DNA of 64,000 nucleotides from Microcaldota archaeon. GTDB taxonomy: Archaea > Micrarchaeota > Micrarchaeia > Anstonellales > Bilamarchaeaceae. Below the pieces are notes generated by a model. The model was not told where the DNA came from, ran no database searches, and saw only the letters and a program-made list of their open reading frames with translations. The stretch covers positions 1-64,000 of the forward strand of contig JAKEGJ010000003.1 of assembly GCA_022627495.1 (NCBI GenBank), given 5' to 3'. Below, piece by piece: positions 52,999-61,709 of this stretch (the first letter of the stretch is position 1; the number at the start of each line of letters is the position of its first letter). The position numbers and the translations under genes are program-made.

Positions 52999-54231
52999 TC
53001 ATCTGTAAACCGGGAACCTTCCGCAGAGCTCCTCAACCTCGCCCCTTACTTTCAGCTTAAGTTCGGAGTCGTTCTGCTTCTCTATTATCCGTACAATCAT
53101 CTGCGCGACCTGCCTCATGTCATCCTCTTTCATCCCGCGCGTTGTCAACGCAGCGCTCCCGACGCGGAGGCCGCTTGTCACAAACGGCGGACGCGGGTCG
53201 TTCGGAATCGCGTTCCGGTTCGTGATGATGCCCGCTTCCTCAAGCGCCATCTGAGCTTCCTTGCCTGTTATGCCTTTTGGCGTAAGGTCCACGAGCACGA
53301 GGTGCGTCTGCGTGCCTCCTGCGACGAGGCGGAGCCCGCCCGCCGCGAGCTCGTCGGCGAGTGCCCGTGCGTTCTTCACCACCTGGGCGGAGTAATCCCT
53401 GAATTCGGGCTGGAGCGCTTCGTGGAAGCAGACCGCCTTGCCCGCGATGCAATGCTCGAGGGGCCCGCCCTGCATCCCAGGGAAAACCGCCTTGTCTATC
53501 CTCTGCGCGTTCGCCTCCGGGCACATGATCATGGCGCCGCGCGGCCCCCGCAGCGTCTTGTGGGTGGTTGTCGTGATGATGTCCGCGTACGGGGCCGGAG
53601 ACGGGTAAGCGCCTCCGGCAACCAGCCCTGCGAAGTGGCTGATGTCCGCCATCATGACGGCCCCGGTTTCGTCGCAAATCTCCCTGAAAGCCTTGAAATC
53701 GATGATGAGGGGGTACGCCGTGTAGCCGCAGATTATAAGCTTCGGCTTCTCTTCGAGCGCCCTTTTGCGTATCGCGTCATAATCCAGCGATTCGGTCTCC
53801 CGGTCGACCGTGTAGGCGCTGGGCTTAAACCATTTTCCGGAGAAATTCACGGGCGAGCCGTGCGTGAGGTGGCCCCCGTTCGCCAGGTCGAGGCCCATGA
53901 ACTTGTCGCCGACTTCGAGGAACGCGAAAAATGCGGCGATATTCGCCGATGCGCCCGCATGCGGCTGGACGTTGGCATGGCCCACGCTGAAAAGCTTCTT
54001 CGCCCTCTCAATCGCCAGCATCTCTATCTCGTCAACATACTGGTTGCCGGCATAGTACCTCTTTTTCGGATACCCCTCCGCATACTTGTTCGTGAGCACC
54101 GAGCCGGTGGCTTCCATGACCGCCCTGCTCGCATAGTTCTCCGATGCGATAAGCCGAAGCGTCTTCTTCTGGTACTCCTGCTCCTTCTCAATCAGTCCGA
54201 ACACTGCGCTGTCAGTTTGTTTTAGCGACAT
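52999..54231 (-). CDS. glyA: Serine hydroxymethyltransferase
   Basis: From ATG 54231 the protein has 410 aa. It has ASENYASRAVMEATGS, HANVQPHAGASANIAAF, MADISHFAGLVAGG and the PLP lysine in TTTHKTLRGPRG (Lys225). It interconverts serine and glycine with a tetrahydro-folate or -pterin carrier. GAGAGG lies upstream of the ATG. It faces tRNA-Gly on the other side of the palindrome tract. Confidence 0.96.
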   Translation of the reverse strand: MSLKQTDSAVFGLIEKEQEYQKKTLRLIASENYASRAVMEATGSVLTNKYAEGYPKKRYYAGNQYVDEIEMLAIERAKKLFSVGHANVQPHAGASANIAAFFAFLEVGDKFMGLDLANGGHLTHGSPVNFSGKWFKPSAYTVDRETESLDYDAIRKRALEEKPKLIICGYTAYPLIIDFKAFREICDETGAVMMADISHFAGLVAGGAYPSPAPYADIITTTTHKTLRGPRGAMIMCPEANAQRIDKAVFPGMQGGPLEHCIAGKAVCFHEALQPEFRDYSAQVVKNARALADELAAGGLRLVAGGTQTHLVLVDLTPKGITGKEAQMALEEAGIITNRNAIPNDPRPPFVTSGLRVGSAALTTRGMKEDDMRQVAQMIVRIIEKQNDSELKLKVRGEVEELCGRFPVYR

Positions 54232-54365
54232 GGTACGACCTCTCAAACCGGAAATCGCCACAAATCATTTTAAATCAATCGAGCTAACTCAATAGCATTA
54301 CGTCTTATGCCGGGGTGCATCCGGGCTGCGGCCCATTCGCGCCTCATCATGAAATATTTGTTCAT

Positions 54366-54537
54366 GCCGACGTCGCATAACCTGGTAGTGCGCACACAAG
54401 AGCCATCGGCTCCGGATTCCGGTTCCGTGCCTTGGCGCAAGCCTGGAATTCCGCCCTTTAGTCAAGAAAAGAGCGGCCAAAAACTTCCAGTGAGCGTGTT
54501 CCCCTGTGGATCGGGAGTTCAAATCTCCCCGTCGGCG
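54366..54537 (+). tRNA. Second interrupted tRNA, isotype unresolved
   Basis: Acceptor GCCGACG (54366-54372) pairs with CGTCGGC (54530-54536), with discriminator G54537. The D-arm is GCAT-AACCTGGTA-GTGC, and the T-arm is GGGAG-TTCAAAT-CTCCC. CACA (54393-54396) can pair with TGTG (54505-54508) as the outer anticodon stem. Between them lie about 108 bases with hairpins (GAGCC-ATC-GGCTC; GGC-GCAA-GCC). No choice of a single intron gives a 7-base anticodon loop with U33, so the gene may have two introns, unusual splicing, or be a pseudogene. T-rich sequence follows. Confidence 0.55.
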
Positions 54538-54574
54538 AATTTTCTTACCCGCATGCCTCATTGGCCCGCCTGCA

Positions 54575-54874
54575 TCACTGTCGTGCAAAGGCCAATGCGA
54601 GCCCCAGCAGAAAAAATGCAGGAGCGCAGCATATTCCAGCCCCCCCGCCCATGGCCCCGTAATCCCTGCTTGCTATCTCGGAGCATTCGTTGCGGCAGCG
54701 GTAATACGCGTTGTAATCCGCCGCGCCCACACCGCACTCCCCCAAAGAATCGTCCCAGCTGCCGTTCATCCGGCTGCAGCAGTCGCGCTGGCATTGCGCC
54801 AGCTTAGCGTCTGTATCTTCGAACTGGGCGGATGCCAGGCCGGCAATCAGGATGAGCAGCAGCACGCCCTTCAT
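54575..54874 (-). CDS. Small secreted or membrane protein with cysteine core
   Basis: The 99-aa product has a clear signal peptide (MKGVLLLILIAGLASAQ), a central domain with six cysteines (CQRDCCSRMNG...CRNEC) and a C-terminal hydrophobic helix (ICCAPAFFLLGLALAFA). The GGGGGG ribosome-binding site lies close before ATG 54874. It shares a TATA box region with the divergent lipoprotein gene. Function unknown. Confidence 0.7.
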   Translation of the reverse strand: MKGVLLLILIAGLASAQFEDTDAKLAQCQRDCCSRMNGSWDDSLGECGVGAADYNAYYRCRNECSEIASRDYGAMGGGAGICCAPAFFLLGLALAFARQ

Positions 54875-54898
54875 ACAGCCCCCCTTTCCTGTCGAAAA

Positions 54899-54908
54899 CT
54901 ATATAAAC
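54899..54908. promoter_or_regulatory. Shared TATA box of two divergent secreted-protein genes
   Basis: CTATATAAAC reads as TATA in both directions. It lies 25 bases before ATG 54874 on the minus strand and 30 bases before TTG 54938 on the plus strand. Confidence 0.6.
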
Positions 54909-54937
54909 CTGCCAACATTAGTATCCTCGGTGACGTC

Positions 54938-55549
54938 TTGAGAACCATCGCAGCATTATCGCTCTTATCGATACTTCTGATTTCCGGCTGTGTCTCGCCG
55001 CCGGCAGGGCAGGTCCAGCAGCAGAACCAGACGCCCGAAAAGACATGCCGGATGGTGGTGGACGAAGTGCCCGAAACCAAGGAGCAATGCAGCGATGTTT
55101 CTTTCACCGAGCCGAGTTGCGGGGTAAGGCTGCTCAATTATTCAATAACCCGGCTTCCAAAGGTCGACCTTTGCATCAGCGACGGCGAATGCCTCGGCAA
55201 GCCGCTGGGCGACTGCCAGAACTGCGTAAAGGCGATGACGCGCTGCGTCATGCGGGTGCAAAGCCTTGAGCCGCAGAAGACCGGCACCTGGAGCGTCGGA
55301 GCGAACTTCAGCTTTGTCAATTACGGTTTCGAGAAAGAGCCGATTACCCGTACGATTGGCCCGAATCAGAGCGCGGATTTCGACTTCAACCAGATATATA
55401 CGGTGAATTATCCGGTAAATTCAGCAGTCTGCAACCTGGCCGTCATCTCCGAGCCGCTGATTGAGGAGTGCGTCCAGGTTTCCCGGACAAGGACCGACTG
55501 CAGGAACGTGACTACAACGAAGTCGGTCCCGCGTGAAGTCTGCGAATGA
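54938..55549 (+). CDS. Cysteine-rich lipoprotein
   Basis: TTG 54938 follows CGGTGACGTC. The 203-aa product has a signal peptide ending in the lipobox LLISGC, a Gln/Pro linker, then a domain with about twelve cysteines (CISDGECLGKPLGDCQNC; CVQVSRTRTDC). The C..DGEC motif also occurs in the giant surface protein. The frame extends upstream to 54506 without a start signal. It is probably lipid-anchored on the cell surface. Confidence 0.72.
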   Translation: MRTIAALSLLSILLISGCVSPPAGQVQQQNQTPEKTCRMVVDEVPETKEQCSDVSFTEPSCGVRLLNYSITRLPKVDLCISDGECLGKPLGDCQNCVKAMTRCVMRVQSLEPQKTGTWSVGANFSFVNYGFEKEPITRTIGPNQSADFDFNQIYTVNYPVNSAVCNLAVISEPLIEECVQVSRTRTDCRNVTTTKSVPREVCE

Positions 55550-55643
55550 TCCCGCAGCCCGCGCCGCTTTGCGCGCCATGGGGCAATCGCCCCGAGGTCC
55601 AGCAATAAAGCCTTTTCCCTACCAATTGCCTCCGGTGCGAAAA

Positions 55644-56789
55644 TTGCTTATCAGCCTGGTTTATTCAGAAATAATGATAAAGGGCGGGAAGCGGCGCTTC
55701 TTCGAAGACATGCTCGTACGGAACGTACTGTCGGCCCTGGGAGGCGGGGCAGGATTCCGCGTGCGGAAGCGCCATGGCCGCATCCTGCTGTATTCGGATG
55801 ATTATGCTGACGCGGACGGGGCCAGGATAGCGCTCTCACGGACATTCGGCGTTGACTCGCTCTCATTTCCGCGCGAGGCGAAGGCCGATATCGGAGAAAT
55901 CGAATCTGCCGTCCTTGCGGATTCGGCGAGGCTGGCGGGGAAATCCATCAAGGTGGACGCGAAGCGCTCGGACAAGGGATTCCCTCTGACATCCCCGCAG
56001 GTGAACGCCCTCGTAGGCCGCGCCCTGGTCGAGGCCGGCTGCAGCGTGGACCTGGACAATCCGGACATAACGATATCAATCGAGATACTTAAGGGCAAGG
56101 CCCTCATCTTCACGGAAAAGTTCCGCGGGCCGGGCGGCCTGCCCGTCGGTTCGGCCGGGGACGTGCTTTCGCTTCTCTCTGGCGGAATCGACTCTCCGGT
56201 GTCATCGTGGATGATGATGAAGCGCGGATGCGCGGTGGACTTCCTCCACCTCCATTCCTCCCCCCGGAACCTGGATGTGATGGAATCCAAGATGGTCCGC
56301 ATCCTGCGCATCCTGCGCGCATACTCTCCGGCGCCCCTGCGCCTGCATGTGGCGCCTTACACCGAGTTCTACAAGCGCAGCCTGTCTCTGGACCCTAAAA
56401 TCGAGCTGGTCGTATTCAGGCGGTTCCTCTTCCACATGGCGAACGCCCTGGCTGCAAAGCACGGCTACAAGGGAGTCGTGACTGGCGACAGCGTCGGCCA
56501 GGTGGCCTCCCAGACGCTGGACAACATATTAGCGAGCGACGAGGCGGCGGAAATCCCGGTTTTCCGCCCGCTTGCCGGGTTCAACAAGCAGGAAATCATC
56601 GATTTGGCGAGGCAAATCGGGACGTATGAGGCGTCGATAGAGCCGTACAAGGACTGCTGCTCGCTAGTCGCCCATAAGAATCCGTCCACCCGTGTCCGCC
56701 TGGAGGCTGCAAAAAAAGCCGAAGAAGACCTGGGGATGATTGGTATCGTGGAAAGGACCCTTGGGCTGGCCGAAGTTTTCGAGGTGTGA
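55644..56789 (+). CDS. thiI: tRNA 4-thiouridine synthetase ThiI
   Basis: From TTG 55644 (GGTG 6 bases upstream) the product has about 381 aa. YSEIMIKGGKRRFFEDMLVRN and the THUMP domain (EILKGKALIFTEKFRGPGGLPVG) precede the PP-loop LLSGGIDSPVSSWMM and GDSVGQVASQTLDN. No rhodanese domain. It activates U8 of tRNA by adenylation before sulfur transfer; archaeal versions also have a cysteine pair (DCCSL). A GTG 55635 start is possible. Confidence 0.92.
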   Translation: MLISLVYSEIMIKGGKRRFFEDMLVRNVLSALGGGAGFRVRKRHGRILLYSDDYADADGARIALSRTFGVDSLSFPREAKADIGEIESAVLADSARLAGKSIKVDAKRSDKGFPLTSPQVNALVGRALVEAGCSVDLDNPDITISIEILKGKALIFTEKFRGPGGLPVGSAGDVLSLLSGGIDSPVSSWMMMKRGCAVDFLHLHSSPRNLDVMESKMVRILRILRAYSPAPLRLHVAPYTEFYKRSLSLDPKIELVVFRRFLFHMANALAAKHGYKGVVTGDSVGQVASQTLDNILASDEAAEIPVFRPLAGFNKQEIIDLARQIGTYEASIEPYKDCCSLVAHKNPSTRVRLEAAKKAEEDLGMIGIVERTLGLAEVFEV

Positions 56790-56828
56790 GCGCTATTTTT
56801 ATTTAACTTGCTATGGATACTGGACCTG

Positions 56829-58097
56829 ATGCCGACCTCCCTTGAAAGCACATTCCTCATATTCGGAAGCATCATAATCATCGGCTATCTTGGCGAACTG
56901 GTTTCGAAAAGATTCAGCCTGCCAAGCGCGCTCTTCCTTCTGCTGATCGGCCAGACGCTGCGCCTGAGCGGGTACGCCGATGCAGGCGCGCTCATTTCTA
57001 TCCAGGAGATTTTCGGCACGCTGGCGCTCGTCATCCTCCTTTTTGACGGCGGCGTGTCCCTCAACCTGAATACGCTGATGTTCAGAAGCGGCAGGGTCGT
57101 CATGGTTGGAGCCTTGATAACGCTGTTTGCGATAGCGGCCTGCTCCACATTCTTTTACTACGTACTCGGAACTGATCCCCTAATTGGCGCCATATTCGGC
57201 GCGCTAGCAGGCGGGATAGGCTCGGCAACAACCCTGTCCATCGTTCGGGGCCTTTCCCTGCCAAGATTGATCGAGGATTTCCTGACCATGGAATCTTCGG
57301 TCACCGACGTCTTTTCCATCATACTGACTATCGTCTTCACGGGTGCGCTCGTTTCCGGCTCCCTGGACCTCCAGTTCCTCGGTTCCGGGGTGGCCTCCAG
57401 GTTCTCGGTCGGGGTTGTCCTGGGCGCCGCAATGGGCATCCTTTCCCTGGCCATCCTCTCCAAGATTGAAAAGGGCTACGATTTCGTCATCACATTCGCC
57501 CTGACGCTGATGCTGTTCGCCATTTGCGAGCTTTTGGGGGGCAGCGGCGCTATGGCGGTGCTCGTCTTCGGGGTGACATTCGGCAATGAAAAGCTCATCA
57601 GGCGCGCCCTGCGCTTCGGGGACGGTGAACGGCATTTCACTTCCCGTGCCATACAGGCCGAGATATCATTCTTTATCAGGACCTTCTTCCTTGTTTTCCT
57701 TGGAGTGGTTGTCGAACTCGGAAGCGTCACCAACCTGGTCTACGCCCTGGGGCTGATAATTCTCCTCTACGCGATTCGTTTCATCGTTATCCGGCTCATC
57801 CTGCAAAATTCGCAATTCTCGGTGTATGCGGATGTTTTGTGCGCCATGAACCCGCGCGGGCTTGCAACTGCGGTCCTGGCAACCTATCCAATAATTGCTG
57901 TCAGCAACGCCCTGAAGGTCGGTCCGGATGCGCGCCTATTCCTGGTCTTGGGGCAGCTCGATTCACTTCCGGAGATAACATTCTACGTGATAATCCTGAG
58001 TGTGCTCATCACGAGTCTGCTGGTTCCGCTGGCAGTCAGTGCCCTCGCCCATGCGGAAGCGAAGAAAAAGAAAAAAGCGCCTAAGGCTTCTTCTTGA
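56829..58097 (+). CDS. Na+/H+ antiporter, CPA1 (NhaP-like) family
   Basis: The 422-aa protein has 11-12 membrane helices. LALVILLFDGGVSLNL, the GSATTLSIVRGLSLPR turn and ESSVTDVFSIILTIV (the conserved Asp helix) are CPA1 features. It exchanges cytoplasmic Na+ (or K+) for H+. The C-terminus ends in a run of Lys. The 3' end overlaps the convergent DUF202 gene by 17 bp. TTG 56808 is a less likely start. Confidence 0.88.
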   Translation: MPTSLESTFLIFGSIIIIGYLGELVSKRFSLPSALFLLLIGQTLRLSGYADAGALISIQEIFGTLALVILLFDGGVSLNLNTLMFRSGRVVMVGALITLFAIAACSTFFYYVLGTDPLIGAIFGALAGGIGSATTLSIVRGLSLPRLIEDFLTMESSVTDVFSIILTIVFTGALVSGSLDLQFLGSGVASRFSVGVVLGAAMGILSLAILSKIEKGYDFVITFALTLMLFAICELLGGSGAMAVLVFGVTFGNEKLIRRALRFGDGERHFTSRAIQAEISFFIRTFFLVFLGVVVELGSVTNLVYALGLIILLYAIRFIVIRLILQNSQFSVYADVLCAMNPRGLATAVLATYPIIAVSNALKVGPDARLFLVLGQLDSLPEITFYVIILSVLITSLLVPLAVSALAHAEAKKKKKAPKASS

Positions 58098-58380
58098 AAC
58101 TGAAGACTCCGAATGTTATCTTGTCTATCAGCTCCATGGATTTCCTGTGGTTGTAGAATCCGTAGACGATGAACAGCGTCGAGACCGCCACCGTGGCGTA
58201 CCCGATGTAGTGGAAAGGCCCTTCCGGGAAGTAGCCCAGGAAGAAGAAGCCCCCGAGTATCATGCTCATGCCGGTCCTAATGTACGCGAGGTAGGTCCTT
58301 TCCTCGGCCAGCTTGGTCCTTTCTATGGCAAGCTCGTCCCGAAGGATGAGCTCTTCGCCGGAGTGCTTTTCATATGGCAT
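58081..58380 (-). CDS. DUF202 family small membrane protein
   Basis: The 99-aa product has LAIERTKLAEERTYLAYIRTGMSMILGG, the DUF202 signature (LA.ERT.LA..RT), then a second membrane helix. The function of the family is unknown; members occur in vacuolar transporter chaperone complexes and in bacterial YidH. The gene converges with the antiporter. Confidence 0.85.
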   Translation of the reverse strand: MPYEKHSGEELILRDELAIERTKLAEERTYLAYIRTGMSMILGGFFFLGYFPEGPFHYIGYATVAVSTLFIVYGFYNHRKSMELIDKITFGVFSFKKKP

Positions 58381-58427
58381 GCCCTGATAAATCCGGGAAG
58401 ATTAAATAAGATTCTGGGGCGCGCGCC

Positions 58428-59687
58428 TTATGATAGTTTGCGCACAGACTGCAGTTCGGAAATCGCATCCCCCAGGGAATCGCTGAGCCTGACCGGGAAG
58501 CCCTCGCCGTCCGAAGCGCCCTGCGCCAGCGACCTGTATTCCAGGATGGACGGGGCAAACGATGCGAGCCTCTTTTTTCCGAATACGGATTCCAGCCTGC
58601 CTGCTATGCCCGCTACGCCTTCTATGAATGCCTTATCATCCGTAATGCCCTCATCGCAATCCGCCGCGCGCCCCCTCCTGAGGCGCTGGAACTCATCAAT
58701 CGCCTCGGCCGCTTTCATTGCATTCTCCCCTGACAATGCCGGCCTGAAGGGATTCCATTTCCAAAACGTCTTGGATTCGGCCGCAAGCTGCAGCCGGAGG
58801 GCCGTGAATTTCATGTCACCGACTATCTCCCGGATGGATTCCATCGCCTTCTTCTGCCTTTCCTGCGCGTCCTGGACTATTCTTTTCGCAATCCCGGAGA
58901 GCCTGGTCCATTCGGCAATCTTTTTGAAGAACTTGTCTATGGCCCTTCCGGCCGTGATTACTATCGCGAGCTGCGGCCCGGTCCTCCAGATTGAGCCGAG
59001 GATGCCATAGACGCTGCTGTATATCTGGTTGTATGTGCCGATTGTCCACGGCCGCAATATATAGCTGAATATCTTCTGGTACGCCTCGAGGCTAGAATAT
59101 CTCAAGGGGAACGGCCTGACCTGCCCGTATGCCCTTGCCGCACCGTCTGCCATGACGCCGTATTTCTTCTGCGACCAGTATTCTATATAGCACCTTGAGA
59201 AATCCGTGGCCAGCTCCAGGCCCAGGGCGGATGCGCCAAGCAGGACCGATCCCTTCGCGCCGTTTGCGACATGCGTAGCAACCTGCGCGCTGTACCCTCC
59301 CGTCTGGAAGAACGGGTCATCCGCATTTATGAACAGCTTGTCGAGGCCGCCTGCGGCCAGCCAGCCGAACGGGCTTTCGCGCACAGAGTCGATGCGGAAA
59401 AGCGCAGGGCAGACGAAATACCACATGCACTGGCCCACGACCAGCGAGGAGGCGACGTTCCGGACGCCTCTCGGGAAATTCTCCTTGGAATTGGCAGTCG
59501 TGAATTCCTTGCCATGCTCGATGACAGCCTTCCTCTGCTCCGGGGGCAGGGTTTTCGCGAAGCTGCATATCGTGCGCCCTTCCTCCTTGAAATGGAAATT
59601 CATCCACCGGAACGCCTTTCTGACCGGTTTCGGGACGGCCCTCTCAACGAGGGTCTTTCTGCGGGTAGTGCTGGTGGCGTGCTCCAT
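58428..59687 (-). CDS. Hypothetical membrane-associated protein
   Basis: From ATG 59687 the product has 419 aa. The basic N-terminus (TTRRKTLVERAVPKPVRKAFR) leads to hydrophobic stretches near 85-105, 165-185 and 265-280, followed by charged helices (AKRIVQDAQERQKKAMESIREIVGD) to the end. No family or catalytic motif recognised. It is divergent from the next unknown gene across only 53 bases, so the two probably share a promoter region. An upstream ATG would run into that gene. Confidence 0.65.
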   Translation of the reverse strand: MEHATSTTRRKTLVERAVPKPVRKAFRWMNFHFKEEGRTICSFAKTLPPEQRKAVIEHGKEFTTANSKENFPRGVRNVASSLVVGQCMWYFVCPALFRIDSVRESPFGWLAAGGLDKLFINADDPFFQTGGYSAQVATHVANGAKGSVLLGASALGLELATDFSRCYIEYWSQKKYGVMADGAARAYGQVRPFPLRYSSLEAYQKIFSYILRPWTIGTYNQIYSSVYGILGSIWRTGPQLAIVITAGRAIDKFFKKIAEWTRLSGIAKRIVQDAQERQKKAMESIREIVGDMKFTALRLQLAAESKTFWKWNPFRPALSGENAMKAAEAIDEFQRLRRGRAADCDEGITDDKAFIEGVAGIAGRLESVFGKKRLASFAPSILEYRSLAQGASDGEGFPVRLSDSLGDAISELQSVRKLS

Positions 59688-59740
59688 GGCATATTCTATG
59701 ATAAAAGGTATTAAAAACATTTCTCCATATACTACAACAT

Positions 59741-60349
59741 ATGGCATTCGTCGATAAAGCGAAAACTGCTTTGAATTATCTGGCAATCGCGGGCATCCTC
59801 ACAGTATTTCCGGGAACATGCGCAGTCAGCGGCGTAAGGGGCTGCCGGGCGGAGTTCCAGGCATCATCACGGGCGGGCGTGATGGCCGAGTCGATAAGAA
59901 ACGGGAAGCTTGATGTCGGCTGCATACGGGACAGCAGGTCCCTCACAACGAAACTGGAATCAGCCATGGGGCTCGAAGGCAGAACAAAAGCCGGAGCGGC
60001 TCCAACCGGCAGGCCGGAAGACAAGCTGGCCCGCGCGAAAGCTGAATACCGCACCGAGAAATTCGTCGAAGCGCTAGAAACTGCGGTCGATGAATACCGG
60101 TCCAAATCAAAAAACGCCAGCCCAGACGAAAAGCGCAAGGCTCAAGCGCATCTTGCAGCCCGGCTGGACGACATTTTCCTCGCCTTAGGGAGCGAGAAAG
60201 CACCGCAAGGTCAGAAGGCCGATTATTGGTTCACCTTCTGGACATTCCCGGGCCTGAGCTATGCCTCCTCGCCTGCAGCCGCTCACACCGCATTTAATGA
60301 AAACGCGAATCGGGCATGGAGCATCGTAGCTCAGGAATGCGGAAGATGA
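59741..60349 (+). CDS. Hypothetical protein with N-terminal hydrophobic segment
   Basis: The 202-aa product has a hydrophobic helix (ALNYLAIAGILTVFPGTCAV) near the N-terminus and then cysteines (SGVRGCRAEF, VGCIRD). The central part is helical and charged (EDKLARAKAEYRTEKFVEALETAVDEYR), followed by WFTFWTFPGLSYASSP. The family is not recognised. It overlaps the convergent cbf5 end by 19 bp. Confidence 0.65.
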   Translation: MAFVDKAKTALNYLAIAGILTVFPGTCAVSGVRGCRAEFQASSRAGVMAESIRNGKLDVGCIRDSRSLTTKLESAMGLEGRTKAGAAPTGRPEDKLARAKAEYRTEKFVEALETAVDEYRSKSKNASPDEKRKAQAHLAARLDDIFLALGSEKAPQGQKADYWFTFWTFPGLSYASSPAAAHTAFNENANRAWSIVAQECGR

Positions 60350-61188
60350 ACCCGCTCCATCCTGATGGCGGGTCCCCTCGTCTTGTGCTGGAAATCCGCG
60401 CCCGCAATCTCCATACGCCCCACTCCCACGAACGAGCCCTCGCAATAGAGCGCGACCTTCTCCCCCTTTTTCACGTCCCCGATTTTCGCAATCGCAGGGA
60501 CCATGACCTGCGCTCCGGAGAGGATGGATTTCAGCGCGCTTGCCTTTAGGCCGACCTTCGGCAGGTCTATGAACGTTTCGGGGCGCCTGAGCATCGCATC
60601 GAGCATCCCGGTGCTTTCCTTGTTTTTGCGGAACCACATGGCGTCAATCAGTTCGGTCATCGTATGCGCTTCCTTTTCCGTGATTTTCCCGACCGCAATC
60701 CTCCGCAGCTCCACCATCCGCGCGCCGCCGCACACTTTCCCCATATCCTCGCAGAGCGTCCGGATGTATGTGCCGGCGTCGACACGGGTCTCGAAAAGCG
60801 CCAGGCGGCCCTCCAGCTCAAGAAGCCTCAGGCTGTATACGGTCCTTTTCCTCGGCACCTTCCGGACTGCGCTGATTTTCGGAGGCGTCTGCGTGAGTTC
60901 GCCGGTAAACCGCCGGAACAGCTCCGCGACCATTTCCTTAGGCATGATGTTGCGGAACTTCACTATGCCGACATACGTCTTGTCCTTCGCAGCGATGTAG
61001 CGGAGGAGTTTCGTCGCCCGGCCCAGAGCGACCGGAAGCACGCCCGATACGTCCGGATCCAGCGTTCCTGCGTGGCCGGCCCTGCTCGCGCCGCATATCT
61101 TCTTGACATAGGTCGAAACCTCGTGGCTGGTAAGCCCCGGGGGCTTGTTGATTATTACAACCCTGTCATCTATTCCGGAGGCGGTCAT
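60331..61188 (-). CDS. cbf5: tRNA/rRNA pseudouridine synthase Cbf5
   Basis: The 285-aa protein has AGHAGTLDPDVSGVLPVALGRATKL with the catalytic Asp44, then VDAGTYIRTLCEDMG and a C-terminal PUA domain (GAQVMVPAIAKIGDVKKGEKVALY). With box H/ACA RNAs, Nop10, L7Ae and Gar1, it modifies rRNA; archaeal Cbf5 also makes tRNA Psi55. The start overlaps the cmk stop (ATGA). Confidence 0.95.
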   Translation of the reverse strand: MTASGIDDRVVIINKPPGLTSHEVSTYVKKICGASRAGHAGTLDPDVSGVLPVALGRATKLLRYIAAKDKTYVGIVKFRNIMPKEMVAELFRRFTGELTQTPPKISAVRKVPRKRTVYSLRLLELEGRLALFETRVDAGTYIRTLCEDMGKVCGGARMVELRRIAVGKITEKEAHTMTELIDAMWFRKNKESTGMLDAMLRRPETFIDLPKVGLKASALKSILSGAQVMVPAIAKIGDVKKGEKVALYCEGSFVGVGRMEIAGADFQHKTRGPAIRMERVHLPHS

Positions 61189-61709
61189 TTCGATTTGCCT
61201 TTTTTCGCCTTGATTACCGCGAGCGACATCTCAAGAAGCTTTTGCGGGCTGTTTTTTCCGCCGTCGAGGATTGCGTTGAAAATCTTCTCGTCATCGATGT
61301 CGATGCCGTATAGTTTCATGTACCTCGACCTGTTCTGGCCGTCGCGCGCCCTGATGTGCTGCATGGCTTCGGTCACGGTCATCCCGTCCCGCTTTGCTAT
61401 GCGCCCGGCACGTATGTCATCGGCGACCTTGACCTTTATGCGCACGTCCGCATCCACCATCCAGGCGCCGAGCCACGTAGTCACGACGCAATTGCCAGCT
61501 GCAGCCTGCTCCTTTAGCGCGGCGTCGAATTTCCTGTCGATATCCGGGTCGTTTTTCGCCCTCTCCTGGAACTCCATCAGGGGAACGCCCTCAATGAGTG
61601 CAAGGTCCTTGAACGTCGGGCAGACAAGGCGGTAGCCGAGCTTTTTCGCCAGCAATTCGCCAAGCGTGTTCTTCCCGCTTCCGGTCAGGCCGGATATGGC
61701 AATGATCAT
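61185..61709 (-). CDS. cmk: Cytidylate kinase, archaeal type
   Basis: From ATG 61709 the protein has 174 aa. SGLTGSGKNTLG is the P-loop (Lys13), and the archaeal-specific RDGQNRSRYMKLYGID follows. It phosphorylates CMP and dCMP to the diphosphates. Both ends overlap neighbours by four bases (DUF106 gene and cbf5), as in the well-conserved archaeal gene order DUF106-cmk-cbf5. Confidence 0.94.
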   Translation of the reverse strand: MIIAISGLTGSGKNTLGELLAKKLGYRLVCPTFKDLALIEGVPLMEFQERAKNDPDIDRKFDAALKEQAAAGNCVVTTWLGAWMVDADVRIKVKVADDIRAGRIAKRDGMTVTEAMQHIRARDGQNRSRYMKLYGIDIDDEKIFNAILDGGKNSPQKLLEMSLAVIKAKKGKSK

